Positions 26,666 to 36,516 of a DNA stretch of 64,000 bases are shown here, piece by piece. The stretch covers positions 1 to 64,000 of the forward strand of contig CALXKN010000002.1 in assembly GCA_944388995.1 (NCBI GenBank), given 5' to 3'. The notes under the pieces are model-generated. The model was not told the DNA's origin. It did no database searches and saw only the letters and a program-made list of their open reading frames with translations. Made by a program: the position numbers and the translations under genes. How positions within the stretch are numbered: the stretch's first letter is position 1; every line of letters starts with the position of its first letter. The stretch comes from an uncultured Spirochaetota bacterium (lineage in GTDB: Bacteria; Spirochaetota; Spirochaetia; JAFGXN01).

Positions 26666-27295
26666 ATGGAAAAGAAGGTTTATTCTGTAAAAGGAGAAGA
26701 ATTGCGGACGGTTGAACTGAATGACGACGTGTTTAACACGGAGTATTCGGAAGGTTCCGTGTATTATGCAATTCGCAATGAAAATGCGAACAAACGGGTC
26801 GGTACGGCGTGTACAAAGACCCGCTCTGAGGTAAAAGGTTCGACATCAAAGCCTTGGAAGCAAAAAGGAACGGGACGTGCCCGCTCCGGTCGGAGAAGAT
26901 CACCGGTATGGGTTGGCGGCGGCATCGTTTTTGGACCAAAACCGCGCGATTATTCGTATTCAATGCCGAAGAAAGCGAAAAGATTGGCGATGCGTTCTAT
27001 TCTTTCTCAAATTAATCGAGAAGAACGGATGACTGTCATTGAGGATTTTTCAATCGAGAGTGGAAAAACCAAGGATTTGATTGCTGTGTTGAAAAACTTC
27101 TCTCCCGAGACGAAAACCATGATCATCATGAAAGACGATGATCAGATGTTGAAAAGAAGTGCTCGCAATATTCCGTGGGTCAGCTATATGACTTACAACC
27201 GCTTGAATGCGCACGATCTTTTCTATACGGAAAAACTGATTGTTTTGGAGACAGCGGCGAAGAATCTGAATGATTTTTACGCTGTCAAGGAATAG
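26666..27295 (+). CDS. rplD: 50S ribosomal protein L4 (uL4)
   Basis: 209 aa. The extended exit-tunnel loop, KQKGTGRARSGRRRSPVWVG followed by GGIVFGPKPRDYSY, is conserved. In E. coli L4 represses the S10 operon through a leader, and no such leader is evident here upstream of rpsJ. SD GGCGGA is weak and the gap to rplC is 11 nt. Confidence 0.97.
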   Translation: MEKKVYSVKGEELRTVELNDDVFNTEYSEGSVYYAIRNENANKRVGTACTKTRSEVKGSTSKPWKQKGTGRARSGRRRSPVWVGGGIVFGPKPRDYSYSMPKKAKRLAMRSILSQINREERMTVIEDFSIESGKTKDLIAVLKNFSPETKTMIIMKDDDQMLKRSARNIPWVSYMTYNRLNAHDLFYTEKLIVLETAAKNLNDFYAVKE

Positions 27296-27305
27296 GGTTG
27301 GTGTT

Positions 27306-27608
27306 GTGAGAGCAGATCAAATTATTATTGAGCCGGTTTTAACGGAAAAAACCAACATGATGAAAGAAGGCGCATGTGTAAAATATGCGTTCAGAGTACA
27401 CGATTCGGCTAACAAATTTGAAGTGATGGATGCCGTTTACAAGCTGTTTTCTGTAAAGCCTAAAAGCTGCAATATCGTTTCGGTGAAAGAAAAAACCAAA
27501 ACGCGGCGAACCCGTTCGGGAAAGACTGTTGGAAAAGTTCCCGGATGGAAGAAGGCGATTGTTACTTTGGCAAAAGGCGATAAGATTTCCGTTTTTGAAG
27601 GCGTATAA
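27306..27608 (+). CDS. rplW: 50S ribosomal protein L23 (uL23)
   Basis: 100 aa from GTG 27306 ([20 protein letters not shown]); an earlier in-frame start overlaps rplD and adds nothing conserved. It sits at the tunnel exit and is the docking site for SRP and trigger factor. The core [21 protein letters not shown] is normal. SD is weak (GGGTTGGTG). Confidence 0.95.
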   Translation: MRADQIIIEPVLTEKTNMMKEGACVKYAFRVHDSANKFEVMDAVYKLFSVKPKSCNIVSVKEKTKTRRTRSGKTVGKVPGWKKAIVTLAKGDKISVFEGV

Positions 27609-27619
27609 GGGGGAGAATC

Positions 27620-28450
27620 GTGGGGATTAAGAGTTATAGACCGACAACGCCGTCGCGACGTTACATGACGACGCTGACTTACGGCGAAGAAAATATGACG
27701 GTGAACGCTCCCGCAAAAAATTTAACAAAAGGATTGAATAAAAAAGCGGGACGCGGTGCGGGCGGACGCATTTCCGTTCGGCGCCGCGGCGGCGGTCACA
27801 AACGTTCGTATCGGATCATCGATTTTAAACGTGATAAATTCGGTGTTCCCGGAAAAGTGGCGTCGATTGAATATGATCCCAACCGGACTGCTAACATTGC
27901 TCTGATTTTTTACGCTGACGGCGAAAAACGCTATATTTTAGCTCCGAAAGGGTTGAGTGTCGGTATGACAGTTGTCAGCGGAGAACAGGCACCGATTGAA
28001 GTCGGCAACTGCTTGCCGTTGGAGTTTATTCCTATCGGTATCACCGTTCACAATGTTGAGCTGCAGTACGGAAAAGGTGCTCAGTTGGTTCGTTCTGCCG
28101 GCTGCGGCGCTTTGGTTGCTGCTAAAGAGGGTGATTATGTGACGTTGAAGATGCCCTCCGGTGAATTGAGAATGGTGTTCAAAAAATGTATTGCGACTGT
28201 CGGTACGCTCGGAAACGAAGATTCGATGAACGTTTCTCTTGGAAAAGCGGGTCGTTCTCGTTGGCTGGGCCGACGGCCGAAAGTTCGCGGTGTGGCTATG
28301 AACCCGGTTGATCACCCCCACGGCGGTGGTGAAGGAAAAACCTCGGGAGGACGTCATCCTGTGACTCCGTGGGGAGTTCCGACCAAAGGGTACAAGACTC
28401 GCAGCAAGAAGAAGCCTTCGAATAAGTTTATCGTAACGAGAAGAAAGTAG
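27620..28450 (+). CDS. rplB: 50S ribosomal protein L2 (uL2)
   Basis: 276 aa from GTG 27620 with SD GGGGGAGA. It supports the peptidyl transferase centre. [20 protein letters not shown] and the near-invariant [20 protein letters not shown] loop with its functional His are intact. 11 nt to rplW and 10 nt to rpsS. Confidence 0.97.
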   Translation: MGIKSYRPTTPSRRYMTTLTYGEENMTVNAPAKNLTKGLNKKAGRGAGGRISVRRRGGGHKRSYRIIDFKRDKFGVPGKVASIEYDPNRTANIALIFYADGEKRYILAPKGLSVGMTVVSGEQAPIEVGNCLPLEFIPIGITVHNVELQYGKGAQLVRSAGCGALVAAKEGDYVTLKMPSGELRMVFKKCIATVGTLGNEDSMNVSLGKAGRSRWLGRRPKVRGVAMNPVDHPHGGGEGKTSGGRHPVTPWGVPTKGYKTRSKKKPSNKFIVTRRK

Positions 28451-28460
28451 GAGCAGGACA

Positions 28461-28742
28461 GTGGCACGATCGATCAAAAAAGGACCTTACATCGATAAGA
28501 ATCTGTTTAAGAAAATCGGTGAAATGAATAATAGCGGCGAGAAAAAGATGATTAAAACTTATTCTCGTAGTTCGACAATCATTCCCGATATGGTTGGATT
28601 TACCGTATCCGTTTACAACGGAAAAAGTTGGGTTCCCGTGTATATAACGGAAAATCTCGTCGGACATAAGTTGGGAGAATTCTCTCCGACGCGTCTGTTC
28701 AGAGGGCACGCCGGTTCCGACAAAAAAGCGAGGAAAAAATAA
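28461..28742 (+). CDS. rpsS: 30S ribosomal protein S19 (uS19)
   Basis: 93 aa from GTG 28461, SD TAGGAGCAGG. Conserved [30 protein letters not shown] and [20 protein letters not shown]. It binds 16S rRNA in the 30S head with S13. The stop shares a base with the rplV start (TAATG). Confidence 0.96.
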   Translation: MARSIKKGPYIDKNLFKKIGEMNNSGEKKMIKTYSRSSTIIPDMVGFTVSVYNGKSWVPVYITENLVGHKLGEFSPTRLFRGHAGSDKKARKK

Positions 28743-29104
28743 TGGCTGACAAAAAAGGATATGTAGCACATGCGAAATTTTTGATGATTTCGCCGTCAAA
28801 GGTGCGCCGGGTAGCTAACGTTGTGAGAAATCAACCGTATACAGATGCTTTGGCTGTTCTCAGCGCGTTGCCGCAAAAAGGTGCGGCTATACTTTATAAA
28901 GTTGTGAAATCGGCCGGATCCAATGCGCTTTCTTTGAATAAAATGTTGGATGAGCAGTCATTGGTTGTTAAAGAGATTCAGGTTAATGACGGTCCCCGTA
29001 TGAAGCGGGTTTGGGCACGCGGACGCGGTCGCCGGGATCTTCTTTTAAAAAGAATGAGTCACATTTCTGTAACGGTTGACGAAGTTCGTAAGGCAGGAGA
29101 ATAA
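28742..29104 (+). CDS. rplV: 50S ribosomal protein L22 (uL22)
   Basis: 120 aa. The tunnel-constriction protein, with the extended hairpin VNDGPRMKRVWARGRGRRDL near the C-terminus where macrolide-resistance changes arise in other species. The N-terminus has the KFLMISPSKVRRVANVVR block. Start overlaps rpsS by one base. Confidence 0.96.
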   Translation: MADKKGYVAHAKFLMISPSKVRRVANVVRNQPYTDALAVLSALPQKGAAILYKVVKSAGSNALSLNKMLDEQSLVVKEIQVNDGPRMKRVWARGRGRRDLLLKRMSHISVTVDEVRKAGE

Positions 29105-29105
29105 G

Positions 29106-29813
29106 ATGGGCCAGAAAGTTAATCCGATTGGATTGAGGTTGGGTATTAACAAAACGTGGAAGTCAAAGTGGTATGTCGATCCTCGTAATTATGCCGATAC
29201 GTTGTTGGAAGATTTGAAAATCCGTAAAGCGATTTTAAACAGTTCCGAAGTGGAAAAAGCGGATGTAGCCGATGTAGAAATCGTCCGTCAGCCGCAGAAA
29301 GTGACAGTGTTTCTGCAGACTTCTCGTCCTGGTGCGTTGATCGGTCCGAAGGCGCAGAATATCGAAAGTTTGACAGCGAAAATCGCAAAAATTACGACCA
29401 AAAAAATTTCCATCCGTGTGAAGGAAATCAAAAAACCGGAAGCGAATGCGCAGTTGCTGGCCTTAAACGTGGCAAAACAACTGAAAAGCCGCGCGGCATT
29501 CCGAAAAGTTCTCAAACAATCGGTTTCAAAGGCGCTTCAAGCCGGCGCGTTGGGCGTTAAAATCAAAATTTCCGGACGCATCGGCGGTGCAGAAATGTCT
29601 CGTACCGAACAGCATAAAGAGGGAAGAATTCCTCTGCATACACTGCGTGCCGATATCGATTACGGGTTTGCTGAAGCAGACACGACTTTCGGAAAGATCG
29701 GTGTCAAAGTTTGGGTTTTTAACGGTCTGATTTTTAAAAATGATACAAAAGAAGATGCCGGCGAATTGGTAAAGAACGACCGCTCTGCGGCAAGGAGAAG
29801 GAAAGATGCTTAG
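29106..29813 (+). CDS. rpsC: 30S ribosomal protein S3 (uS3)
   Basis: 235 aa from ATG 29106 ([20 protein letters not shown]). mRNA-entry protein with helicase activity together with S4 and S5. The N-terminal KH domain has [12 protein letters not shown] near residue 78, where the usual GxxG loop reads GPKA. The C-terminal half has [20 protein letters not shown] and [10 protein letters not shown]. Overlaps rplP by 8 nt. Confidence 0.96.
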   Translation: MGQKVNPIGLRLGINKTWKSKWYVDPRNYADTLLEDLKIRKAILNSSEVEKADVADVEIVRQPQKVTVFLQTSRPGALIGPKAQNIESLTAKIAKITTKKISIRVKEIKKPEANAQLLALNVAKQLKSRAAFRKVLKQSVSKALQAGALGVKIKISGRIGGAEMSRTEQHKEGRIPLHTLRADIDYGFAEADTTFGKIGVKVWVFNGLIFKNDTKEDAGELVKNDRSAARRRKDA

Positions 29814-30228
29814 TCCCAAGCGTGTTCTTCACAGAAAAACATTCAGAAATAAAGCGAGTTTGACCGGAATTGCGACGAGAGGAAATACCGTTGCTTTCGG
29901 AAAATACGGATTGGCGTCGTTGGATAATCACTGGATTACCAACAAGCAGATTGAAGCAGCTCGTATTGCGATGACCCGTCATATTAAGAGAGGCGGTAAA
30001 GTGTGGATTCGTATTTTCCCGCATAAGCCGTATACGAAAAAACCGGCTGAAACGCGTCAGGGAAGCGGAAAAGGCAATCCGGAAGGTTGGGTCGCTATTG
30101 TTAAGCCGGGAACGGTGATGTTTGAAATGTCAGCCGTTGATGAAAGTTTGGCGCGCGAAGCGATGCGGCTTGCGGCGAATAAACTGCCGTGTAAGTGTCA
30201 GTTTGTTGTACGAAGGGATGCGGAGTAA
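29806..30228 (+). CDS. rplP: 50S ribosomal protein L16 (uL16)
   Basis: 140 aa. [20 protein letters not shown] at the N-terminus, followed by [20 protein letters not shown] and [20 protein letters not shown], the block near the A-site tRNA. Start lies inside the rpsC 3' end, with [12 protein letters not shown]. Confidence 0.97.
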   Translation: MLSPKRVLHRKTFRNKASLTGIATRGNTVAFGKYGLASLDNHWITNKQIEAARIAMTRHIKRGGKVWIRIFPHKPYTKKPAETRQGSGKGNPEGWVAIVKPGTVMFEMSAVDESLAREAMRLAANKLPCKCQFVVRRDAE

Positions 30229-30231
30229 GAA

Positions 30232-30429
30232 ATGAAAACATCATTCAGCGATCTTTCATATAAAGAACTTTTGAGTAAAAAAGAAGAATTGGCTAAAAAA
30301 TACTTGGATCTTAGGATCAATAAAGTCACCGGCCATTTGGAGAGTCCGATTGAATTGAGAAAAGTGCGGCGCAATATAGCGACGGTCAACACCCTCATTC
30401 ATGCCTACCGAATCGGATTGAGGAAATAA
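30232..30429 (+). CDS. rpmC: 50S ribosomal protein L29 (uL29)
   Basis: 65 aa, two long helices. [20 protein letters not shown] and [20 protein letters not shown] fit the family. It borders the tunnel exit next to L23. Three nt after rplP. Confidence 0.95.
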   Translation: MKTSFSDLSYKELLSKKEELAKKYLDLRINKVTGHLESPIELRKVRRNIATVNTLIHAYRIGLRK

Positions 30430-30440
30430 GGAGTACGATT

Positions 30441-30698
30441 GTGGAATCGGCAGTAAATAAGAAAATCTTCATCGGAAATGTCGTCAGCGATAAGATGGAT
30501 AAAACAATCGTTGTGGCGGTTGTTTTTAAAACCCTCCATCCGCTGTACAAAAAATACGTGACGCGGACAAAGAAATTGAAGGCTCACGACGAGACAAACT
30601 CGGCTCATATCGGAGACCGTGTCAAAGTGATCGAATCGAGACCGTACAGCAAAGAAAAGTGCTGGCGCTTAGTCGAAATTCTTGAAAGAGCAAAATAG
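30441..30698 (+). CDS. rpsQ: 30S ribosomal protein S17 (uS17)
   Basis: 85 aa from GTG 30441 with SD AAGGAG. OB fold: [34 protein letters not shown] and [20 protein letters not shown]. An early 16S rRNA binder in small-subunit assembly. Confidence 0.96.
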   Translation: MESAVNKKIFIGNVVSDKMDKTIVVAVVFKTLHPLYKKYVTRTKKLKAHDETNSAHIGDRVKVIESRPYSKEKCWRLVEILERAK

Positions 30699-30707
30699 GG
30701 GGGCGTT

Positions 30708-31076
30708 ATGGTTCAAATGCAGACCTATTTGAATGTAGCCGACAACAGCGGCGCTAAGTTGGTACAGTGTATCAAAGTTTTGGGCGGTTCCAAACGTGTT
30801 TATGCTTCCGTCGGTGACGTGATTGTAGTAGCCGTAAAGGATGCGTTGCCTAACGGAGCGATTAAAAAAGGCAAAGTATTTAAAGCCGTTATCGTCCGCA
30901 CGAAAAAGGAAATTCGGCGTCAGGACGGAACCTATATCCGCTTTGATGACAATGCATGCGTTATTTTGGACGCTGCCGGGAACCCGCGCGGAAAGCGTAT
31001 TTTCGGACCTGTTGCCCGCGAGATTCGCGAAACCGATTACAGTAAAATCGTTTCATTGGCTCCGGAAGTTTTGTAA
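30708..31076 (+). CDS. rplN: 50S ribosomal protein L14 (uL14)
   Basis: 122 aa. [20 protein letters not shown] and the C-terminal [20 protein letters not shown] are family-typical. It lies at the subunit interface and binds RsfS and L19. Strong SD (TAGGGGGGCG). Confidence 0.97.
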   Translation: MVQMQTYLNVADNSGAKLVQCIKVLGGSKRVYASVGDVIVVAVKDALPNGAIKKGKVFKAVIVRTKKEIRRQDGTYIRFDDNACVILDAAGNPRGKRIFGPVAREIRETDYSKIVSLAPEVL

Positions 31077-31089
31077 GAGGGAAGACGAA

Positions 31090-31392
31090 ATGAAACTGAA
31101 AAAGGATGATTTGGTAACCATTATTGCCGGAAGAGATAAAGGAAAATCCGGACGAATTTTGAAGGTTGACAGAAAAAAAGGCCGAGTGGTTGTTCAAGAT
31201 CGCAACATCGTCAAAAAAGCGATGCGGCCGAAAAATCAACAGGACAAAGGCGGAATTGTCGAGATCGAAGCTTCCATTGACGCTTCCAACGTGATGATCA
31301 ACTGCAAGAAGTGCGGTCCGACTCGTATCCGATATGCAGTCGACGGAGATAAAAAAATCCGTACATGCTGCAAATGTGGAGAAGTGTTATAA
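31090..31392 (+). CDS. rplX: 50S ribosomal protein L24 (uL24)
   Basis: 100 aa from ATG 31090. The KOW domain [20 protein letters not shown] is followed by a C-terminal pair of CxxC motifs ([12 protein letters not shown] and TCCKCGEVL), a zinc-ribbon-like ending seen in many bacterial L24 proteins. It initiates 50S assembly. The stop overlaps rplE by one base (TAATG). Confidence 0.96.
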   Translation: MKLKKDDLVTIIAGRDKGKSGRILKVDRKKGRVVVQDRNIVKKAMRPKNQQDKGGIVEIEASIDASNVMINCKKCGPTRIRYAVDGDKKIRTCCKCGEVL

Positions 31393-31952
31393 TGGCAAAC
31401 TATGTTCCGACAATGAAAAAATTTTATAACGAAACGGTTGCGCCGGAGATGATGAAAGAGTTTAATTATAAATCTTTCATGCAGGTTCCGCGTATCGAAA
31501 AGGTGATTTTGAGCGTTGGTTGCGGCGAAGCGGTTCAGGATAAAAAGCTTCTCGAATCGGCGCTGAATGAATTGGAGCTGATTACCGGACAGAAAGCAGT
31601 GAAAACAAAGGCTCGTAAATCGATCGCGAATTTTAAAATTCGTGAAGGTCAGGAAATCGGAGCCAAAGTGACATTGCGAGGCAATATCATGTGGGAGTTC
31701 CTTGATCGTCTCATCGGTGTTGCTTTACCGCGCGTCAAAGACTTTCATGGTGTCAAAGCAAATGCTTTTGACGGACACGGAAATTTCTCACTCGGTATTC
31801 AGGAACAGATCATTTTTCCGGAAATCGATTACGATAAAATCGCCCGCATCAGCGGATTCAACATCGCGATTGTGACGACGGCAAAAACCGATATGGAAGC
31901 CAAGGCATTGCTGCAAAAAATCGGTATGCCGTTGCGGAAGAAGGGAGCTTAA
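31392..31952 (+). CDS. rplE: 50S ribosomal protein L5 (uL5)
   Basis: 186 aa from ATG 31392. 5S rRNA-binding protein of the central protuberance. The core [20 protein letters not shown] and the segment [20 protein letters not shown] are conserved. SD GGAGAAGTG lies inside rplX. Confidence 0.97.
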   Translation: MANYVPTMKKFYNETVAPEMMKEFNYKSFMQVPRIEKVILSVGCGEAVQDKKLLESALNELELITGQKAVKTKARKSIANFKIREGQEIGAKVTLRGNIMWEFLDRLIGVALPRVKDFHGVKANAFDGHGNFSLGIQEQIIFPEIDYDKIARISGFNIAIVTTAKTDMEAKALLQKIGMPLRKKGA

Positions 31953-31954
31953 AA

Positions 31955-32140
31955 ATGGCGAAAAAATCGATGATTATCAAGGCGCAGCGCACGCCGAAGT
32001 ATTCGACCCAAAAAGTCAATCGATGTCAAGTTTGCGGACGACCGAGAGGATATATTCGCAAATTCAAAATGTGCAGGGTTTGTTTTCGAAAGTTGGCGAA
32101 TGAAGGCATGATTCCCGGCGTAACAAAATCGAGTTGGTAG
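31955..32140 (+). CDS. rpsN: 30S ribosomal protein S14, zinc-binding type (uS14)
   Basis: 61 aa, the short zinc-binding form. Four cysteines in [20 protein letters not shown], then [28 protein letters not shown] overlaps the rplE 3' end; ATG is 2 nt past the stop. The full set of ligands implies zinc dependence. Confidence 0.96.
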   Translation: MAKKSMIIKAQRTPKYSTQKVNRCQVCGRPRGYIRKFKMCRVCFRKLANEGMIPGVTKSSW

Positions 32141-32150
32141 GAGAGATTAA

Positions 32151-32549
32151 ATGGCAGTTTCTGATCCTGTAGCAGATATGTTGACAAAATTGCGAAACGC
32201 AAGCCGGGCCGGCTTTGATTCGGTTGATGTGCTTCCTTCGAAATTAAAATCGGAAGTCATTTCCCTGCTGAAGTCGGAAGGTTATTTGAAGGATTTCCAG
32301 GCGGTAACCGTTGACGGGAAAAAATTCATTCGTGTTTTTTTGAAGTACGACGAAAACCGACGGCCGGTGATTCATGAAATCGAACGGATTTCAAAGCCGG
32401 GAAAACGGATTTATTCCGGATACAAAGATATGCCGAGAATCAAAAACGGTTTCGGAACGATTGTTGTTTCCACCTCGTCCGGAGTTTTTTCCGGAAAAAT
32501 CGCTACCGAGAAAAAGGTCGGCGGTGAATTGATTTGTTCGGTTTGGTAG
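32151..32549 (+). CDS. rpsH: 30S ribosomal protein S8 (uS8)
   Basis: 132 aa. [19 protein letters not shown] at the N-terminus and the C-terminal block [20 protein letters not shown], ending LICSVW. It binds helix 21 of 16S rRNA and in E. coli also represses the spc operon; a matching site before rplE was not evident by eye. Confidence 0.97.
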   Translation: MAVSDPVADMLTKLRNASRAGFDSVDVLPSKLKSEVISLLKSEGYLKDFQAVTVDGKKFIRVFLKYDENRRPVIHEIERISKPGKRIYSGYKDMPRIKNGFGTIVVSTSSGVFSGKIATEKKVGGELICSVW

Positions 32550-32558
32550 GAGAGAGTT

Positions 32559-33107
32559 ATGTCACGTATTGGAAGAGCACCGATCAAAATTCCGCAGGGA
32601 GTGACAGTCACCGTTTCCGGCAATACGGTTACGGTCAAAGGCAAAAACGGCGAACTGTCGCAGAATTACGCTGACGGCATTTCCGTTCAGCTTGACGGCG
32701 ACACGCTGACGGTTTCCCGCGCCGACGATTCAAAACGCAACCGGTCCAATCACGGCCTTTACCGGACGCTGATTGCCAACATGGTGACGGGGGTTTCCGA
32801 AGGGTTTTCCAAAACTCTGGAGATTCAGGGCGTCGGTTACCGCGCCGAACTGAAGGGCAACACTTTGGTTCTGAACCTCGGCTATTCGTCGCCGGTTTGG
32901 TACGATCTGCCGGCCGGAATCAAGGCGGCTGTTGAAAACCAGACTAAAGTTACGGTCAGCGGCGCCGGAAAAGAGCAGGTCGGACAGGTGGCGGCCGAAA
33001 TTCGCTCGATTCGTGCGCCGGAGCCTTATAAAGGAAAAGGAATTCGGTATGCCGATGAGGTTGTTCGCAGAAAGGTCGGAAAGTCCGGCGGTAAGGGCAA
33101 AAAATAG
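32559..33107 (+). CDS. rplF: 50S ribosomal protein L6 (uL6)
   Basis: 182 aa, two similar domains. [20 protein letters not shown] starts the protein; [20 protein letters not shown] and [20 protein letters not shown] are the conserved C-terminal parts near the GTPase centre. From here to secY the genes become more GC-rich than the preceding S10 genes. Confidence 0.97.
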   Translation: MSRIGRAPIKIPQGVTVTVSGNTVTVKGKNGELSQNYADGISVQLDGDTLTVSRADDSKRNRSNHGLYRTLIANMVTGVSEGFSKTLEIQGVGYRAELKGNTLVLNLGYSSPVWYDLPAGIKAAVENQTKVTVSGAGKEQVGQVAAEIRSIRAPEPYKGKGIRYADEVVRRKVGKSGGKGKK

Positions 33108-33116
33108 GATAGCGGT

Positions 33117-33476
33117 ATGAACAGAATTATTGCAAAACAGAAGCAAAGACTGAAAAGAAAAAAAAGCATTCGCAAGAATATTTCGGGAACGGGCGAGCGG
33201 CCCCGTCTGAGCGTTTATCGCAGTAACCGCTATCTTTACATTCAGGCGATTGATGACGAAAACGGTGTGACTTTAGCGGCCGTCAACAATTTGCAGCCGG
33301 ATTTTAAATCGGTGAAAACCTGTGTCGCCGACGCCGGTAAAATCGGCGAAGCGTTGGGCGCAAAATTGAAGGCGCTGAACATTGAAACGGCGGTTTTCGA
33401 CCGCAACGGCTTCCGCTATCACGGGATTGTCAAAGCGTTGGCCGACGGCGTGAGAAGTGCGGGAATCAAGTTCTGA
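33117..33476 (+). CDS. rplR: 50S ribosomal protein L18 (uL18)
   Basis: 119 aa. A basic N-terminus ([20 protein letters not shown]) that binds 5S r[23 protein letters not shown], and the C-terminal [20 protein letters not shown]. It partners L5 on 5S rRNA. Confidence 0.97.
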   Translation: MNRIIAKQKQRLKRKKSIRKNISGTGERPRLSVYRSNRYLYIQAIDDENGVTLAAVNNLQPDFKSVKTCVADAGKIGEALGAKLKALNIETAVFDRNGFRYHGIVKALADGVRSAGIKF

Positions 33477-33490
33477 GGGGTTTGCGGTTT

Positions 33491-33982
33491 ATGGAAAACA
33501 ATGAAACGATTTTAATCGAAAAAATGGTCAAATTGAATCGTGTCGCCAAAGTTTTGAAAGGCGGACGGCGGTTCTCGTTTTCGGCGCTGACGGTGGTCGG
33601 CGACGGAAAAGGCCGCGTCGGATACGGTTTCGGAAAGGCGAACGACGTTTCGGAGGCGATTCGCAAAAGCGTTGATCGCGCCAAAAAAAACATGATTACC
33701 GTTCCCCTGAAACGGAACACGCTGCCCCATGAAATTTTAGGGAAATACAAAAGCGCGTCCGTTTTGATTCGGCCGGCGGCTCCCGGTACCGGTATCATTG
33801 CCGGCGGTTCGGTCCGCGCCGTTATGGATGCGCTCGGAGTTCAGGATACTTTGTGCAAGTCGCTCGGTTCGAAGAACAGCATGAACATTTTGAAGGCGAC
33901 TTTTAACGGACTGGAACAGATTTTGGACGCCGGAAAAACGGCAAAGAACCGGGGAAAAAGTCTCGGCGAAATGTGGGGTTGA
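33491..33982 (+). CDS. rpsE: 30S ribosomal protein S5 (uS5)
   Basis: 163 aa from ATG 33491, SD GAGGGG at 33475-33480; the in-frame TTG at 33482 lies directly on the SD and is unlikely. [20 protein letters not shown] and [20 protein letters not shown] carry the fidelity and spectinomycin loop. [19 protein letters not shown] follows. Normal length. Confidence 0.96.
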   Translation: MENNETILIEKMVKLNRVAKVLKGGRRFSFSALTVVGDGKGRVGYGFGKANDVSEAIRKSVDRAKKNMITVPLKRNTLPHEILGKYKSASVLIRPAAPGTGIIAGGSVRAVMDALGVQDTLCKSLGSKNSMNILKATFNGLEQILDAGKTAKNRGKSLGEMWG

Positions 33983-33983
33983 T

Positions 33984-34166
33984 ATGGCGGAGAGAGTAAA
34001 AATTACTTTGGTCAGAAGCGTGATCGGAACGAAACCGAATCAACGCAAAACCGTCAGGGCGCTCGGATTGCGGAAAATCAATTCGTCCGTCGAACATGAG
34101 ATGAACGACGCCCTCCGCGGCATGGTTCAGACCGTGTCTCATCTTGTTAAAGTGGAGAGAGTGTAA
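33984..34166 (+). CDS. rpmD: 50S ribosomal protein L30 (uL30)
   Basis: 60 aa. [20 protein letters not shown] and [13 protein letters not shown] are the family pattern, and the C-terminal strand is HLVKVERV. One base after rpsE. Present in the spc operon here although some spirochaetes lack rpmD. Confidence 0.94.
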   Translation: MAERVKITLVRSVIGTKPNQRKTVRALGLRKINSSVEHEMNDALRGMVQTVSHLVKVERV

Positions 34167-34167
34167 T

Positions 34168-34644
34168 ATGGCTATGAATTTGAAAGTTCCTGCCGGAGCG
34201 ACAAAAAAGAAAATCATTGTCGGCCGCGGCCGCAGCTCCAAACGGGGCGGAACCTCCGGAAGCGGAAACAACGGACAGAACGCCCGTTCCGGCGGCGGTG
34301 TGCGTCCCGGGTTTGAAGGCGGACAGATGCCGTTGTACCGGAGAATTGCCATCCGCGGATTCTCGAACGCCCGCTTCCGGACCGAATACAAAGTGGTCAA
34401 TGTCCGCGATTTGGAGAAAAACTTCAGCGACGGCGATGTCGTTGACGTCGAAGCGTTGATGAAAAAAGGACTGATGAAGGGACGTTCGGTTGCCGTCAAA
34501 CTTCTCGGAAACGGCGATTTAACCAAAAAGCTGGACGTTAAACTGCCCGCTTTTTCGGCGTCCGCCGCCGAAAAGGTCAAAAAGGCCGGCGGTACGGTGG
34601 TTTGCGGCTGCAACGGTTGTGCCGATTGCGGTTCGCAGGAATAA
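34168..34644 (+). CDS. rplO: 50S ribosomal protein L15 (uL15) with cysteine-rich C-terminal tail
   Basis: 158 aa from ATG 34168 (alternative ATG 34174). The basic, glycine-rich N-terminus GRGRSSKRGGTSGSGNNGQ and GGQMPLYRRIAIRGFSN are standard. The C-terminus departs from the family: after KAGGTVV it has CGCNGCADCGSQE, four cysteines at residues 146, 148, 151 and 154 (CxCxxCxxC), which could bind metal. Two bases after rpmD. Confidence 0.95.
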   Translation: MAMNLKVPAGATKKKIIVGRGRSSKRGGTSGSGNNGQNARSGGGVRPGFEGGQMPLYRRIAIRGFSNARFRTEYKVVNVRDLEKNFSDGDVVDVEALMKKGLMKGRSVAVKLLGNGDLTKKLDVKLPAFSASAAEKVKKAGGTVVCGCNGCADCGSQE

Positions 34645-34662
34645 CGGACGGGATTGGGAATT

Positions 34663-35988
34663 ATGGCCGGTTCAATTATCAACATATTCAGGATCCGCGA
34701 ACTGCGAAAAAGGGTCTTTTTTACTCTTTTTATGCTGGTTGTTTACCGTCTGGGATCCGTCATTCCCATTCCGGGAATTGACGTTAACGCCCTGAAAGAC
34801 GTGATTGCCAGCAGCGCGCAGAACAGCGGCGGAATCGACTTGATGTCGTATTTGAACTTTTTTGTCGGCGGCGCGTTTGAACGCTTTTCGATCTTCCTGT
34901 TGGGAATCATGCCTTACATTTCGATGTCGATTATCATGCAGCTGCTGCTGTTGGTTTTCCCGAAACTGAAAAAGATTTCCGAGGAAGAAGGCGGCCGCAA
35001 AAAAATTCAGCGTTACTCCCGTTACGGAACGGTGTTGGTCTGTATCATTCAGGCGCTGACCATCATCAACTATGCGGGCAATGATCAGTTTCAGGAACAG
35101 GTTTTGAAGATTCCGATGGCCGGTTTTGTCGCGATTTCGATACTGGCGACAACCTGCGGAACGCTGCTGCTGATGTGGATGGGCGAGCAGATTACCCAAA
35201 AAGGAATCGGGAACGGTATTTCCCTGATTATTTTTGCCGGAATTGCGGCCCGGTTGCCGAGCGCCATTAAGTCGCTCATTGATCAGGTTCAGGCCGGAGA
35301 TTTGAACGTTGTCGTTCTCTTGCTGGTGATGATGCTTTACGTTATCATCATTGCGCTGGTCATATACGAGCAGCAGGGGCAAAGAAAGATTCCCGTCAAC
35401 TATGCGCGGCGTATTGTCGGACGGAAGGTGTACGGCGGGCAGAGCCAGCACATTCCGTTTAAAATCAACCCGTCGGGAGTTATTCCGGTTATTTTTGCTT
35501 CGTCCATTCTGACGTTTCCGCTGTCGTTTATGGCGGGAAGCCAGGCGGAGTGGGTGATCAAGCTGGCGGATTTTTTCCGGTACGATGGCGCTCCCTATCA
35601 GATTCTCTACTGTCTGCTGATTATTTTCTTCGCCTATTTTTACACACAGGTGACGCTGAATCCGCAGGAGATTTCGAAAAATATCAGGGAGAACGGCGGT
35701 TCGATTCCGGGAATCCGTTCCGATAAAATCGAGGAGTATCTGACGCGGGTGCTGAACCGCATCATTCTGCCGGGATCGCTGTTTTTGGCCTTCATCGCGG
35801 TCATTCCGACCGTCATTTCGGCGGTTTTCGGTTTTCCCGCTGAGGCGGCCATGCTGATGGGCGGAACGTCGCTGCTGATTATGGTCGGCGTCGATTTGGA
35901 CACCATGAGTCAGATCGAAGGTCACCTGAAGATGCACCATCAGGAAGGACTTGTTAAAAGAGGAAAAATCCGGTCAAGGAATTTATAA
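34663..35988 (+). CDS. secY: Protein translocase channel subunit SecY
   Basis: 441 aa from ATG 34663, with a weak GGGA-type SD; the in-frame TTG at 34654 is an alternative. Ten membrane helices. RKRVFFTLFMLVVYRLGSVI followed by PIPGIDV begins TM1 and the plug region. The LGIMPYISMSIIMQLL and GIGNGISLIIFAGI blocks and the cytoplasmic loop QQGQRKIPVNYARRIVGRK are family signatures. adk, map and infA, usually next, are missing. Confidence 0.97.
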   Translation: MAGSIINIFRIRELRKRVFFTLFMLVVYRLGSVIPIPGIDVNALKDVIASSAQNSGGIDLMSYLNFFVGGAFERFSIFLLGIMPYISMSIIMQLLLLVFPKLKKISEEEGGRKKIQRYSRYGTVLVCIIQALTIINYAGNDQFQEQVLKIPMAGFVAISILATTCGTLLLMWMGEQITQKGIGNGISLIIFAGIAARLPSAIKSLIDQVQAGDLNVVVLLLVMMLYVIIIALVIYEQQGQRKIPVNYARRIVGRKVYGGQSQHIPFKINPSGVIPVIFASSILTFPLSFMAGSQAEWVIKLADFFRYDGAPYQILYCLLIIFFAYFYTQVTLNPQEISKNIRENGGSIPGIRSDKIEEYLTRVLNRIILPGSLFLAFIAVIPTVISAVFGFPAEAAMLMGGTSLLIMVGVDLDTMSQIEGHLKMHHQEGLVKRGKIRSRNL

Positions 35989-35997
35989 GAGGTTGTT

Positions 35998-36111
35998 ATG
36001 AAAGTCAGAGCGAGCGTTAAAACGATTTGCGATAAGTGCAAAGTCATAAAGAGAAAAGGTGTTGTGCGGATTATTTGCGACAATCCCAAACATAAACAGA
36101 GACAGAGATAG
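35998..36111 (+). CDS. rpmJ: 50S ribosomal protein L36 (bL36)
   Basis: 37 aa: [37 protein letters not shown]. The zinc ligands are CxxC at residues 11 and 14, C27 and H32, the complete zinc-binding form. SD AAGAGG before ATG. It opens the alpha-operon part, 9 nt after secY. Confidence 0.96.
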   Translation: MKVRASVKTICDKCKVIKRKGVVRIICDNPKHKQRQR

Positions 36112-36122
36112 GAGTTTGAGGA

Positions 36123-36497
36123 ATGGTACGTATTGCAGGTATTGATATTCCGAACAAAAGCATCAAAATTGCGTTGACCTACATCTACGGTGTCGGTCGG
36201 ACGATTGCCGTGGAAGTTTGCAAAAAAGCGAACATTGATCCGGATAAAAAAGCGGATGATCTGAACAGCGATGAAATTGCGGCGTTGCGCAAAATTCTGG
36301 AAGACGAGTATGTGATTGAAGGACGGTTGCGGACGCAGGTGGCGATGAACATCAACCGACTGAAAGACATCGCCTGCCACCGCGGTTTGATGCATCGGAA
36401 GGGACTGCCGGTTCGCGGACAACGGACAAAAACCAATGCCCGCACGCGCAAAGGAAAACGCAAAACGGTTGCGAACAAGAAGAAGGCAACCAAATAA
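36123..36497 (+). CDS. rpsM: 30S ribosomal protein S13 (uS13)
   Basis: 124 aa. [20 protein letters not shown] and [17 protein letters not shown]; the C-terminus carries [19 protein letters not shown], the tail contacting P-site tRNA. Only 11 nt from rpmJ, so no long S4 autoregulatory leader precedes it. Confidence 0.97.
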   Translation: MVRIAGIDIPNKSIKIALTYIYGVGRTIAVEVCKKANIDPDKKADDLNSDEIAALRKILEDEYVIEGRLRTQVAMNINRLKDIACHRGLMHRKGLPVRGQRTKTNARTRKGKRKTVANKKKATK

Positions 36498-36516
36498 TTC
36501 CTGAGGAGAAACAGTT

